Shown here: piece after piece, positions 1-11,059 of the stretch | How the letters are laid out: each line of letters starts with the position of its first letter | How positions within the stretch are numbered: position 1 is the stretch's first letter | Assembly: GCA_004352715.1 (NCBI GenBank) | Contig: SCFE01000011.1 | Span: forward strand, 870,846 to 934,845 | Direction: 5' to 3' | Length of the DNA stretch: 64,000 nt | DNA from: Hofstenia miamia | Taxonomy: Eukaryota; Xenacoelomorpha; Acoela | Notes under the pieces: model-generated | What the model saw: only the letters and a program-made list of their open reading frames with translations | The model's database searches: none | What the model was told of the DNA's origin: nothing | Translations under genes and position numbers: made by a program

Positions 1-551
1 GGCAGCCACTTTATCTATTTTTTTGATAACAATCATAACCAAAAACATTGCATTGTCCGTAGAATCTCTCAAAAATATTCTTTACAGATACAAATCCTTA
101 TCAAAAATAATTCTTATAAACTGTTATGTGTGAAGAAAATTTTTTTGAAATGGCGATAAAATTTTGGAATTCAAATATTCGGTGAAATATCTCGATAATT
201 TTTTTAGAGAATATAATTCATAATTGTAAAAGTTTCGAATTTACAATCTACACAAAGACGCACAGTGACTACCTGTAGTCATGATCACTTTTTCTCAACA
301 TTTCTCTTTAATTTCAAAGTTACTGTATGTATTTCTCAACAAAAAATATTTTACAAAGCATTTGTAGTTATAATAAGAAGTAATCGCACATTACCTTCAA
401 TTTTTGCATTAGAACTCCAAAAAAGCTCGATTGTATTACAAAGATAACTTCATTCTCAATTTTTTTAATATATCATTCATTTTAACTTGTCCAATAACAC
501 TATATAGTCTGAGCTGTGCCATTTAAATTTTCTATTCACGACTCAATTTTA
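1..551. other. AT-rich sequence, nothing recognised
   Basis: No convincing exon, RNA gene or terminal repeat was seen. A short open stretch at 265-447 (+) has no recognisable motif and the composition of background DNA. Confidence 0.4.
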
Positions 552-800
552 TTACAAAAGAATGTCTAAGCATATTCTTGCTTCAGTTTTGACCACGATA
601 TCATGATATGAGCTGAACGTGTGCGACAAGATGTTTGCTGTTTGGGTTAGAGCGATGTAGTAAATGGGAGTGATTGGAATGAGATCATTATAGAGGAGCA
701 TGTAAGTTAATGCTCGAGTAGTTGGGCAGACAACCTGCATGAAACAAGAGATAACCAAGGCTTTGATGACTCCCTTAAAATGCAAGCAAATTTCAATATA
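552..800 (-). CDS. Possible terminal exon of a multi-pass membrane protein
   Basis: On the minus strand a pyrimidine-rich tract ending in ATGCAG gives a good acceptor just above 800. From there 82 codons stay open in phase 0 to a TAA at 552-554, and an AATAAA overlaps the stop region. The peptide has two hydrophobic stretches, one around ALVISCFMQVVCP and one around PIYYIALTQTANIL, followed by a polar tail. The pattern resembles the TM6-TM7 end of a rhodopsin-like receptor (a Pro in the first helix and an Asn in the second), but the NPxxY signature is absent, so I do not assign a family. Codon use is more balanced than the surrounding DNA, which argues for a real exon. Upstream exons were not found; they would lie at higher coordinates. 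Confidence 0.4.
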   Translation of the reverse strand, partial: YIEICLHFKGVIKALVISCFMQVVCPTTRALTYMLLYNDLIPITPIYYIALTQTANILSHTFSSYHDIVVKTEARICLDILL

Positions 801-899
801 CTGCATAAAACAAAATATTAAAATTTGGGTGATCAAATTTTGATTTGCTTTTGTAAATACAATTCATGGTTATATATATATACACATGAATTTGCAAAA

Positions 900-904
<5 letters not shown>

Positions 905-930
<26 letters not shown>

Positions 931-932
931 AC
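905..932. repeat. (TA)n microsatellite
   Basis: Uninterrupted TA dinucleotide run. It abuts the repeat fragment at 933-1100. Confidence 0.9.
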
Positions 933-1100
933 TAGAAAAGCACTCGGAGAGCGCAGACCTCTGCCACGCAGCTTGTGTCCACCGGATCAGCACCAAAATT
1001 TAATGGATGCCTCTGGTAAAAATTTGAGGGCAATCCATTTATTACTTTTTCCGTAAAGTTGCTAACAGACAAACCAACCAACGCTACCAAAAACATAACC
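933..1100 (-). repeat. Interspersed-repeat fragment, open on the minus strand
   Basis: The minus strand reads openly through this stretch (residues include VGLSVSNFTEKVINGLPSNF and end VCALRVLF). The short conserved-looking tail containing GGTCTGCGCTCTCCGAGTGC resembles a repeat tail I remember from many animal genomes, so I treat it as repeat-derived rather than a gene. No terminal repeats were identified. Confidence 0.3.
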
Positions 1101-1960
1101 TCTTTGATAATTAAGGCTAGTTTGATTTTTTGCACACGATGGGAAAGTTTATACTCTCTACATTTTTGAAAATATAATAACTTTTTTTGAAAAACGAATA
1201 CTTATGGTAAAATAACAAGTTACTTTTAATTTAATTTACAATGCAGAACATTCTCGACAAATTTTTCTTATTAAAATTTAATTGCAATTGTCATTTTTAT
1301 TATTTTCTATTTAGAATCTTTGGATATACTTAGAAATTATGGGTAAACTGCTTTGCATACCAATTAGAGTGCAGTGAAATTGCTATGGATATCGACCCTA
1401 TTGCAAAAGGTGTTCTTAGTGCATGCTTACATACTTAACAATCTACTTGAAATGATAAGCTTTTTGCTCGGGCAGTAATAAACTGCTCCTTATAGAAAGA
1501 GTGGAAGATAGTGATGAACAATGTAAGAAGACTGATGTAATAAGTACACATTCCAATTCTGATGCACAACTGAAACGGTTTTTTTAAAGAATAAGAGTTT
1601 GATAAACACGAATTTCAAGGAAATCGTCTTCAAGCAACAGTAGTTAGAATTCCATTCTCATATTTTCACAATTTTTCATTGATGAGTTCTTGAAAATGTC
1701 AATGGCGCAGGATGGTAAACATAAATTCTCAAGGTTTACTAACAGTTACTAAATTGTGAAAATTTATTGGAGTACACATGTTCATGTCTTTTGTCAAACC
1801 GAGATTGAACATTTGGGTACTGGTTGCAATACTATGATTTATTTAGACAACTGGTACAATTCTCTGAAATAAAAGAAGCTCTTTTGAATAAAGGATTTTT
1901 AGCAATATTATCTCAGAAATTATCACAAATTACAATTTTAGGATTAACTTAGAGAAAACA
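1101..1960. other. AT-rich sequence, possible decayed transposase DNA
   Basis: No intact gene. Because a piggyBac-like Cys-rich tail follows at about 2010, part of this stretch could be the eroded body of that transposase, but I could not recover its catalytic motifs. Confidence 0.3.
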
Positions 1961-2009
1961 TTAGGCAGGCATAATATATGTACTGCAACAAGAGGATGTT
2001 CATCATATA

Positions 2010-2192
2010 TTGATGAACAAATTGAGGTCAAAAGATGTAACCACCGATGGAGTAGGCCACCTTTGCAAAGTTTGTGAAAAACGAGAATGGTGCAAACTAC
2101 CAGGGTGTCAGTCCAAACCAATAGTTATGTGTAAAAAGTGTAAAGTTCATCCATTTCACTACCCACCATTGTTTGTAAATTGCTTCTTGTGA
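2010..2192 (+). mobile_element. PiggyBac-like C-terminal cysteine-rich fragment
   Basis: A short open stretch encodes a Cys/His cluster: CKVC, then GCQSK, then CKKCKVHPFHY. Known family: piggyBac transposases end in a Cys-rich RING/PHD-like domain with spaced CxxC pairs and a closing Cys/His segment, which this resembles. The DDE catalytic core is not visible upstream and the stretch ends soon after the Cys cluster, so at most this is a decayed 3' remnant. Terminal inverted repeats and TTAA duplications were not located. A host zinc-finger exon is an alternative. Confidence 0.4.
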
Positions 2193-2599
2193 TTTATGAG
2201 TGAACTTCATTGTTTTTCTTAAACTGTCCAATGGGCTCTAACTTGACCAAAGTATTATGGCAATTTTAATGAAAGTAAAAATACTTAAATATTCCTGTTT
2301 TTTAATATCTTGAAACTTCTCGAGTGCAAAAAGAACTATTACTTTAAGAAAAGTAAGACTCTATATAAACATTATTGTTTTAAGTTGAATTACGAGTCCA
2401 AGCTTGCTTATTAAAAGTGATTCAAGAAATTTCACTCTAAAAAGACATTTTGGAAAGTAGTTGATGAACTCAGAGGGAAGGCTCTTTCAAAAATCATTTG
2501 TGGGCAATATGTTGAATTTTTACTCCTATTGTGGAATCATGTAGGCATGCTTACTGGTCACCTACCATCATTCCACATGATGTGTATCATCTATTAACC

Positions 2600-3940
2600 A
2601 AATCCGAGTCTTAAAAATCACAGGATTCTTTTGAAATTCCTTCATTCCTACTGAAGAAAGCAGCTCTTTGGGCTGCAGATCACTTGTGCAATAATTACAG
2701 CATGTGAATAAAAAGGAGATGCTTCCCAATGAGATGGAAAAGATCAATACTCACACTCATTTCTAAACGCAAAAATTCAACTGATTTTTCTTTTAGACCA
2801 GTATCAATGATCCCTTTTCAAGCCAAAATTCTTGAAAGAATTATTGACAATAGCATCAATCATGAACTTATTGATAATAATCAATTTGTTTGAACTAAGA
2901 AACGATCTACTACTACTGCTTTAATCAAGATTACTGATCTTGTCTCCACAAATATTAATAATAAAATTAATCATTAGTACTATTTCAAATTTCAGATTAT
3001 CATTGAAAAATTTCCACGTGGTTTCTTACTGTTTATTTCAAATTATTTTAATAACAGATCTATCATTGTCCACTTTAATGGCTGTGCTAGTGAGAGTAAG
3101 AACATATGCTCAGGAGTACCTCCAGGCTCAGTTCTTGGGCCTCTTCTTTTCTTGATATTTATTTCCGACTTGAAAGTGTTGCATTGATCAAATCTTATTA
3201 TGAAATACACTGATGACATCAGCTTCATTCTTCCTCTTCTTAAGAATTCACTGGAAATTTCTTCTGAACTTGGCATAAAGTTGGGCCACAAAGAACATGT
3301 TTAAGATTAACTTTAATAAATCATGGCAAATACTATTTGGAAGTTGTGAAATTGATCTGCGGTCATCAGTTCCCATTGTTATGAGTAAAAAGTGTCTAGG
3401 GTTTAGTTAACCTCAAAACTTAAATAGATCATGTTAAGGAATTATGTAAAAAAGCGTCTCGTACTATATTTTATTAATAATTGACTATGGATCTCAACTT
3501 TATGTGGTGCTCCCTAACTTTCTCAACCGTAAACTCCAGAGAATAATTAATCACGCTTTTATAATAATGGCTGGTTGTAGAGAATTAAAAATTATTATAA
3601 AATATAGAAGAATTCACTTGGCAATGCAGCTTTTAATGAAATGATCTCAATATATCCCATCATCTCAATGATTTAATTCCTGATAATCTTCTTCATTCTG
3701 GTCACTTTTGTCTTGAACGGTACATATCAAGCTCAAGAAGAAATCAATTTATACCTTTTTGCTCATTATTAGTTAACAGACATTAAAATCTACTGTTTAT
3801 TTTATTAATTATTTTATTATTTGAAATTTTAAAATATTGTAAAATTTGTATGGTGCTAATTTATAATTTCATTTTAATTCTTGTAAAATGTTTAGTTTAA
3901 TAAACATTAAAAAAATAATAAAGAATAAAAATAACCATTT
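2600..3940 (+). mobile_element. LINE (Jockey/CR1-like) reverse transcriptase, degenerate 3' part
   Basis: Across several frames with stops, the plus strand shows ordered reverse-transcriptase blocks of a non-LTR element. The segment with RPVSMIPFQAKILERIID lies near 2797, the CSGVPPGSVLGPLLFLIF block near 3107-3155, and a YTDDIS catalytic box (the YADD/FADD position) near 3208. A thumb and C-terminal region with repeated hydrophobics follows to about 3780. The copy ends in an A-rich tail near 3905-3940, as expected for a LINE 3' end. In-frame stops and frameshifts show it is dead. Confidence 0.75.
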
Positions 3941-4430
3941 CGCCAGTTCTGGGTTAAGAAGAAATGTCTATTAATCCATGCAGTAACAATTATTTGGCTG
4001 ACTAGTGGATAATAGTTGCATAAATACCTTCCAAAATGAGCTCTTTTTAGAGATTATTTGTGCCATTTCCATTTGTGCTTATGTGCCATTATTTCTTTCT
4101 AGCAATAGTCATGATTATGAAAATTATATCCTTTTATTTATGCTCAAGGTAAAAAATCAATTGTAGTTTTCACACACTGGTGATGTGTAACATTTCTGTA
4201 ATGTTGTACTTGTCTCTTGACTTTTCAATTTAAACGTTTTTCTATGTAGCACTTAAAATTCTATTTTCTTTGTCAGATTCTAATGTTTAGTAAAATTCAT
4301 GCATATTTGTAATATTGAATTATTACATAAAAAAATTAAAGGCCTACTAATCAAAGTAGTTCCTTGAACATAAGCCGTCACACAGCTTACAAAAACACAT
4401 TTATCTATTAAGTATACATGTATTTGTAAA
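3941..4430. other. AT-rich spacer
   Basis: No gene supported. A 26-codon open stretch around 4065 has no family signature. Confidence 0.35.
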
Positions 4431-4857
4431 GGATTTAATAATTCAATAAATATTTGTAATCTGCCCAATATTTAACAAACAATCTTACTCAAAATACTGC
4501 TGTTCATTGAAGTTTCCTTACAAAAATGGCTAAAAAGAGCTGCTGAAAATTATTAATAAAACAAAAATATGGAAGAAATTCACATAATCTTTAGTATAAG
4601 GGGGATACGTAAAAAACATGGATCCATGACTCCTCCAGTAAAGCCACTGCATGCCAAGGGGTACAAGAAAGACCTGAGCTTTTAATAATACATCATTTTC
4701 TAAATTTTTCTTGCAGATTATATTAAGGAATGTTGTCAATTCATATGATAATTATATTTATTATGAAATAGTTCATCAATAAATTTAAAGCATTACTTGT
4801 ATTTTTAAGCAATTAACAAACTACGAGACACTTTCATTTGTTGTCATTCTTGAATTG
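4431..4857 (+). repeat. Segmental-duplication fragment of the microprotein locus
   Basis: Positions 4431-4545 match 8926-9045 and 22740-22890, which are sequences downstream of the tiny membrane genes. Positions 4546-4857 match 25643-25976, which directly precede the tiny gene at 26057. This fragment therefore carries a downstream end and an upstream end of the repeated unit, but no tiny reading frame follows it. It is cut by a (TA)n tract and a gap. Confidence 0.75.
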
Positions 4858-4863
4858 TTTGTG

Positions 4864-5027
4864 ATATATATATATATATATATANNNNNNNNNNNNNNNN
4901 NNNNNNNNNNNNNNNNNNNNNNNNNNNNNNNNNNNNNNNNNNNNNNNNNNNNNNNNNNNNNNNNNNNNNNNNNNNNNNNNNNNNNNNNNNNNNNNNNNNN
5001 NNNNNNNNNNNNNNNNNNNNNNNNNNN

Positions 5028-5058
<31 letters not shown>
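4864..5058. other. (TA)n microsatellite interrupted by assembly gap
   Basis: TA repeat at 4864-4884, N run at 4885-5027, TA repeat again to 5058. The gap is most simply an unresolved microsatellite. Confidence 0.95.
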
Positions 5059-5061
<3 letters not shown>

Positions 5062-5329
5062 CTTTTATGCATCAGCAAAAATAATCAGATGTATCAAGTC
5101 AATTTATCCCTAACCATTTCCTAATAATACATTTTAGTTTCGAAAAGTATCTTCTATGGATAGTTAAGTAAGTCCTTAGTCATTAATTTTAGATTGATAA
5201 TAGAAGAATGATGTACTTAGTTATTTGTATTTCTTGAAGTAATTCTTTTACTGGTAAGATAATTCTGTGTTGGAGCATTCATGATAAAATTAGTCGCATT
5301 CTTTTTAAACAATTGAAACTTTTTTTTCA

Positions 5330-5911
5330 AATCGAGTTTCTTCATCCAATTTATTCTATAATTTTACTGCAGTATTTATGAATGAATTCTTCATAATTTT
5401 GCTTCTAAATTTCTTGCATTGATATGTACTACGTGTAATATTATATTTTCGGGAGATTTTATCTTTCATTTTATAAAATATTTCCAAAGTCTTTTGTTGC
5501 ATGATATCATCTGGATATAATAACATATAATCTTTTGCCAATTTTCTTTCAATTCGATTATTTATTGCTATTGATAATTTTGTTCATCTAATTGAAAATC
5601 TTATTTAATTTTCTTTTGAATTTTCACATTGATTTTGATACAAACATTGACTTAAATAACATTGAGATCTACATGTACTTTTTTGGAAATAAATCTGTTA
5701 TTTTTTTAATTAACTTAATGGTACCAGCCATTTTTTGAATTAAAGAATTTATATGATCTTTAAATGTTAGTTGATTGTTAATTAACACTCCAAAATATTT
5801 TATTCTTGGTTGCTCCATTATTAGAGAACATTTTTTTGCTTTACAATTATATCTTAATTGCTTTATTTTCATAAATACTAAAATGTAAGCAATAACTTTA
5901 CCACATTTCAA
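5330..5911 (-). mobile_element. LINE reverse transcriptase C-terminal fragment
   Basis: On the minus strand two consecutive open segments show the late part of a Jockey/CR1-type polymerase. The first carries IKYFGVLINNQLTFKDHINS (the usual KYLGV...LTWxxHI block) followed by KLIKKITDLFPKK. The second carries KYNITRSTYQCKKFRSKI followed by KNSFINTAVKL, like the usual C-terminal block. They are separated by stops, so this is a dead fragment. Confidence 0.7.
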
Positions 5912-6520
5912 TATTTGGCTGGATCTGCCATTGAGATTTCATAGGCCACACAAATTAATAGTTACAGCTAGTCTGTGAGGTCTATATTACAGTATTGTAA
6001 TAAAATGAAAATTGCAGTAAAGTTTGAAATATTTCTGAGGCAAAGCTCAGAGACAACTAAAATATTGCAATAAATATAGATCACAAAGCAAAGCACTAAG
6101 AGTTATGTTGAATATTACCTGTATGTTTAAACATAAAGTAAACTACCAGCTACTTTCATTTATTAAAGTTTTCTACCACAATACATTTGTTGCTTGTCAA
6201 TTTACAGAAAGTACTTATATTTTGGTCACACACTTTAGCTTAATTTAAAATGCTGAAATACATTGCTATGTTCATTGGTGTGGTGTGCATGTTTTTTCCT
6301 GAACTTTTCCTTGTTGGCTTAATACTATTTGGTGGAATAGCTATATATTGGATCTGGTTCCTAGTTATCACATTTATATACTGTTTAGAGTAGTTCACAT
6401 CAGTGGTGATCATTTGAAAAAGTGTCTTGATCTAAAGATTTTTAGAATATTTGAAAAATGCAAAACTTTTTTTATTGTTTTTTTGTATACATTTACCTAA
6501 TAGATTAATTTTAGAAAGAA
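5870..6520 (+). repeat. Segmental duplication copy 1 around a tiny membrane gene
   Basis: About 650 bp matches 21985-22610 closely, including the upstream sequence, the small reading frame and the downstream flank. The downstream half of the same unit continues at 8700-9440, so the unit is split by about 2.1 kb that contains a 1000-N gap. Confidence 0.8.
6250..6393 (+). CDS. Tiny two-helix membrane protein, 47 aa (copy A)
   Basis: The reading frame starts MLKYIAMFIGVV and ends FIYCLE. Nearly every residue is hydrophobic, with a turn-like PELF at residues 17-20 that would split two membrane segments of about 12 and 20 residues. A TAA lies in frame just upstream, so this ATG is the first possible start. 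A TTACAG about 40 nt upstream could be the acceptor of a 5'-UTR exon. The paralogue at 22328 shares the start MLKY[IL]A, Pro17 and the G-L-I block, and the flanking DNA is also duplicated. No known family recognised. That both duplicated copies remain open supports coding, but expression is unproven. Confidence 0.5.
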   Translation: MLKYIAMFIGVVCMFFPELFLVGLILFGGIAIYWIWFLVITFIYCLE

Positions 6521-6590
6521 AATGAAGTTACTTTCTACTGTCTATTGGCAGTAAATTAATTCGGCTGTTAGAGTTTACATATATATATAT

Positions 6591-7590
6591 NNNNNNNNNN
6601 NNNNNNNNNNNNNNNNNNNNNNNNNNNNNNNNNNNNNNNNNNNNNNNNNNNNNNNNNNNNNNNNNNNNNNNNNNNNNNNNNNNNNNNNNNNNNNNNNNNN
6701 NNNNNNNNNNNNNNNNNNNNNNNNNNNNNNNNNNNNNNNNNNNNNNNNNNNNNNNNNNNNNNNNNNNNNNNNNNNNNNNNNNNNNNNNNNNNNNNNNNNN
6801 NNNNNNNNNNNNNNNNNNNNNNNNNNNNNNNNNNNNNNNNNNNNNNNNNNNNNNNNNNNNNNNNNNNNNNNNNNNNNNNNNNNNNNNNNNNNNNNNNNNN
6901 NNNNNNNNNNNNNNNNNNNNNNNNNNNNNNNNNNNNNNNNNNNNNNNNNNNNNNNNNNNNNNNNNNNNNNNNNNNNNNNNNNNNNNNNNNNNNNNNNNNN
7001 NNNNNNNNNNNNNNNNNNNNNNNNNNNNNNNNNNNNNNNNNNNNNNNNNNNNNNNNNNNNNNNNNNNNNNNNNNNNNNNNNNNNNNNNNNNNNNNNNNNN
7101 NNNNNNNNNNNNNNNNNNNNNNNNNNNNNNNNNNNNNNNNNNNNNNNNNNNNNNNNNNNNNNNNNNNNNNNNNNNNNNNNNNNNNNNNNNNNNNNNNNNN
7201 NNNNNNNNNNNNNNNNNNNNNNNNNNNNNNNNNNNNNNNNNNNNNNNNNNNNNNNNNNNNNNNNNNNNNNNNNNNNNNNNNNNNNNNNNNNNNNNNNNNN
7301 NNNNNNNNNNNNNNNNNNNNNNNNNNNNNNNNNNNNNNNNNNNNNNNNNNNNNNNNNNNNNNNNNNNNNNNNNNNNNNNNNNNNNNNNNNNNNNNNNNNN
7401 NNNNNNNNNNNNNNNNNNNNNNNNNNNNNNNNNNNNNNNNNNNNNNNNNNNNNNNNNNNNNNNNNNNNNNNNNNNNNNNNNNNNNNNNNNNNNNNNNNNN
7501 NNNNNNNNNNNNNNNNNNNNNNNNNNNNNNNNNNNNNNNNNNNNNNNNNNNNNNNNNNNNNNNNNNNNNNNNNNNNNNNNNNNNNNNNNN
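6591..7590. other. Assembly gap, exactly 1000 N
   Basis: A round-number N run, so a scaffold gap of unknown true size. It is preceded by a TA tract and lies inside the interrupted duplicated unit. Confidence 0.98.
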
Positions 7591-7741
7591 ATTTTTATAT
7601 TTAGCAATCAAGACTGTTGGCGAAAAGTAATTAGACTATGGTTTTGTGGTTTTTACATATTAAATATACATGGTTTTTGTTCTACGTGTGTGTTTTTAAT
7701 CAAAATTTAGTTTGTTTAGGTAGAAATGTAGTGAAAGAAAG

Positions 7742-8118
7742 TTTCTCTTGAAATGCTGATCAGTTTTATTAATTTTAATTAATTTTAAATTTCATGATTA
7801 AAACTGCTTATAATATATTACTTGTTTTTGTTTAGATGTTGTAGCTGCTTCATTCCTACTAGAATTGCAGAAACGGGTTTTCTATATTCAGGTTCGTGCA
7901 AAAATTGTGATTATTTTAGTAAAATATGTTTTAGGCAATTTTTGAAAATTGGTTTTTCATTACTTCTTTCAGTGCAAAGTCAACACGTGCTGTGAAATTT
8001 ATTAATAACTATCAACCCGTTCTTCATTCATTGCCATGCAAATAAAGTAAGGCCAATTTTAAATATTTAATATGTTATTTAAACTAATTTACACAATGAT
8101 CAGCATTTCAAGAGAATT
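7742..8118. repeat. Short element bounded by an inverted repeat
   Basis: TTCTCTTGAAATGCTGATCA at about 7742-7762 is inverted at about 8097-8118. The enclosed 330 bp is AT-rich and non-coding, so a small non-autonomous DNA element is the simplest reading. It lies in the insertion that splits the duplicated unit. Confidence 0.45.
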
Positions 8119-8409
8119 TGACAGCGGTAATATTTTATACAATGTATAAAAATTGAATTTAGTGCATTATGATGGATTGGCCATTGCAAACGCGATATTA
8201 GTGCTATATTATGCATTAAATCATTTTAGGCTTGTTAATAGAAATCTTTTACGCCATAAAGATTTCATTTGTATGTGATTGCGACAAGTGCACATTTTAG
8301 TATTGCTGCAAATTTGTAACTAATGTAATATCATTGATTTATGGAAGATAAGTTTTTCACTATTGAAATTAATTAAATTTTGTAGATTACTATATATTTT
8401 ATATTTGTA

Positions 8410-8685
8410 ACTTGGCAACTACTGCGTATTTTGATTATTTTGTTATGTGAATATTGGTGGCAATTTGTTTATTTTGTTACATGGCAAATACGTAGCGTTT
8501 TGGATATTTTGCTACGTCGCAAACACGTGGCATTTTGGTTATGTAGTTAAGTGGCATTTGCGTTATTTTGCTACGTGGCATTTTGGTGATTTTGTTACGT
8601 GGCACAAAAGGAACCATATTCACTGAAATGCGACGTAAATTCTAAGGGAAAGTGCGACGTAATGCCACGTGGCTTTGTTATTGGG
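8410..8685. repeat. Degenerate tandem repeat with ACGTGGCA-TTTTG units
   Basis: A run of imperfect units of about 22-27 bp of the type TTTTGCTACGTGGCA-TTTTGGTTAT. The later units are closest to each other. It ends at GCCACGTGGC followed by a short TA tract. No reading frame crosses it. Confidence 0.6.
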
Positions 8686-8699
8686 GTATATATATATAT

Positions 8700-9440
8700 A
8701 ATGCTTTTTCTTTTGATTTTTATTATCAATATATACCTAATTGACTAATTTTGGAAAGAAATTCTAATTTAGGATAAATGAATTATGTTTTTTATGCAGA
8801 TTTCTTTTCAAATTCGACGTTTTCAAAAGCAAATGTAATACGTAGATTAATTCATTATTTGGCAGTTAACAACATAAACTGTTTACATTTGATAATCACA
8901 AATGCTGTCATTTTTAAAATGTAAAGGATTGAATAATTCAACAAATGTTTGCAATCTGCAAAAGATTTAACAACAAGCTTAATCAAAGTATTGATATCCA
9001 TGAAAGTATCTTTATAGAAATGGCTAGAAGGAGCTGCTCAAAATATTTATTTTTCTTACTAAGACATTTACTTTATGCAAACATTTTTTCTCAATGTGAT
9101 TGAAAATAATAATAATACTGAAGTAGGTACAACATACTAGGCAATTTACAATTTGCTATTGGTATCTATGTCCCTTGTGAAATTTACCAATCTACTCTTA
9201 GTAAAATTCAAGAATTACAGAAAAACACTGAAATTACTAAATTTTTTGTTTGAGTGTTTAGAGAAATTTTAGTTATTGTTTCTCAGAAATTTGCTAAATG
9301 CAAAAGGATGACATACATTTGCTACTTTAGTGCATTTATGTGCACACCTCACTGTAAAATTAGAATGAATAGTTACGGAAAATTCAACAGTCATTAAGTG
9401 TATATATACATATATAGTAGAATCACCACACCATTTAATA
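8700..9440 (+). repeat. Downstream half of segmental duplication copy 1
   Basis: Matches 22550-23545, including the block with GAAGTAGGTACAACATACTA and the end near GGAAAATTCAA followed by a TA tract. No coding capacity seen. Confidence 0.75.
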
Positions 9441-9860
9441 GAGATTGACCATAGTTTAGCCTTTAGTATTACTTTTCATAGTTAAAAACACTTCTCTGTA
9501 ATGAGTGAGATTCCATAATATCTCAGCTGTAAATTTATTAGTTATTAACTTTAACAACTCGATTGTATACAATTAATTAATTAGAATCCATTTAGCAAAA
9601 GATGACAGGGTCGAAACCTGAAGCAGAGCCCTGAAATCAAGAATGAGTTGGTATCCAGCAGTAGTCGCCAATGCTATGGAAATGTTTCTGACTAATGAAC
9701 AAATGCTCTCAGTGACAGTGATTTATGCAGTATTGTGCAGTGCTCCCATTTGTTGCTTATCATTAACGAATTTGTACAATGATTGCTCATGTTATATGCA
9801 ATAATTGAATGTTCACAACCTGACTGCTTTGCCTCTTAATGACCATACATATAAATAACC
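9441..9860. other. AT-rich spacer
   Basis: No gene, RNA or terminal repeat supported. Confidence 0.35.
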
Positions 9861-10800
9861 CTATAGATAAATAAGTACATAACCCTCGATACATGTGATT
9901 CTCCATGCCAGTAGTAGCATGGGAATGTGTATTGTTGGAGGCAATGTACATTGCAGCAATGTTGTCAGAGTTTGTTGTTCTATTTGTTGATATGTCCCAT
10001 TCAAATTCGGTGATGTTACAAGGCCAATCATTGATGGATAATTACTTTTAGCTGTTTGTTTTAGCTGATTTATTTTTGACCAAGAATCTTGTATTGGTTT
10101 GTCTCCCTTTATTTCATTACAAAATTCTATTATTTCCAGTAAGTGTTCCAGAAGTTGGTTTAGAGAACATTTTACGTTAAGATCAGCTATGTCTGCCATT
10201 TCTTCATCATTTCCAATTATCTCAAGAGTTTTCAATTGATAATATATGTCTATTGTGAATTTAGATTTGCACATTATCCTCTGTGTGTTATGAAATGTAA
10301 ATTGACGGCTACTAGATCAGACAAAGTTTGATTTTTCTTTACTTCTAATATCAATATGCTTTCTAGTTTGTTAGTCAATGTTTTGTAGAAGCTCAGAATC
10401 TTTCCCCCATCTCTGCTTGCTATTAGTAGTAATTTGACTTTTGCATTTTCACTGTGTGTAGTGTTTCTATAATTACTTTTTCCAAGTTTTTCATCTGGAA
10501 CTCCTCTAGTTTTATGAAGTTGATGATTAACAAATTATTCCAATCTAGATTCACTTGTCCACACTCATTAATAATCTTCTCTCTATGTGTTATAATCTTC
10601 TGCATGTTATGTAATGTTATTTGATTGTTGAACATTATATGCACTGTCATGTGAAAGTAGGGATGATTTAGTTTTTTGCTCATCAACTTGAGATATGATA
10701 TTATGGTATTGCAATTAGTCTTATCTATTACTATTGGGATTGCAGAGCCATCATTTTCTTTTTCATTATATGTTATGTGTTTCTGTATTATCAATTAAGT
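9861..10800 (-). pseudogene. Unidentified degenerate coding-like block, minus strand
   Basis: Two open segments (10423-10794 and 9861-10274, minus) are joined by shorter in-between stretches that also read as protein, including DGGKILSFYKTLTNKLESIL. The composition is charged and helical, with acidic blocks such as NDEEMADIADL, unlike the surrounding noncoding DNA. Frameshifts and stops between segments show decay. It could be the gag-like part of a retroelement or another selfish element; no zinc knuckle, polymerase or protease motif was found. I do not assign it. Confidence 0.4.
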
Positions 10801-11059
10801 TTCCAGTGAGAGATTATTATATGACATACATTGTATCCACTTGTTGCGATGAAATAGGGGGGGTATCTTTTCACTACCAACTTTTGTCATCCTGCTTTCT
10901 CATTAGATTGATCTAGATGATTATTTAGATCAAGTTCTTGAAATCGTGAGAGGTATTTGGCAATATGAAAAAGGCTGTGTTGATGTTTGTATTGTGCTCA
11001 TTGAGGGTTGATCTGATGTCATTTCAATTTGAGAGTCACCACTGATCATTTCTATATCT

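Noticed and set aside
2010-2192. Host zinc-finger gene
   Set aside because: The Cys spacing fits the piggyBac C-terminal domain better, and no further fingers or exons follow. Kept only as a low-confidence transposon trace.
4821-5124. Frames made of IYIYIY repeats around gaps (also near 24.0, 26.3, 40.9, 48.5 and 59.7 kb)
   Set aside because: Translation of (TA)n tracts and N runs, not genes.
6528-7611. Two long minus-strand frames of about 350 codons
   Set aside because: They consist almost entirely of undetermined residues translated from the 1000-N gap.
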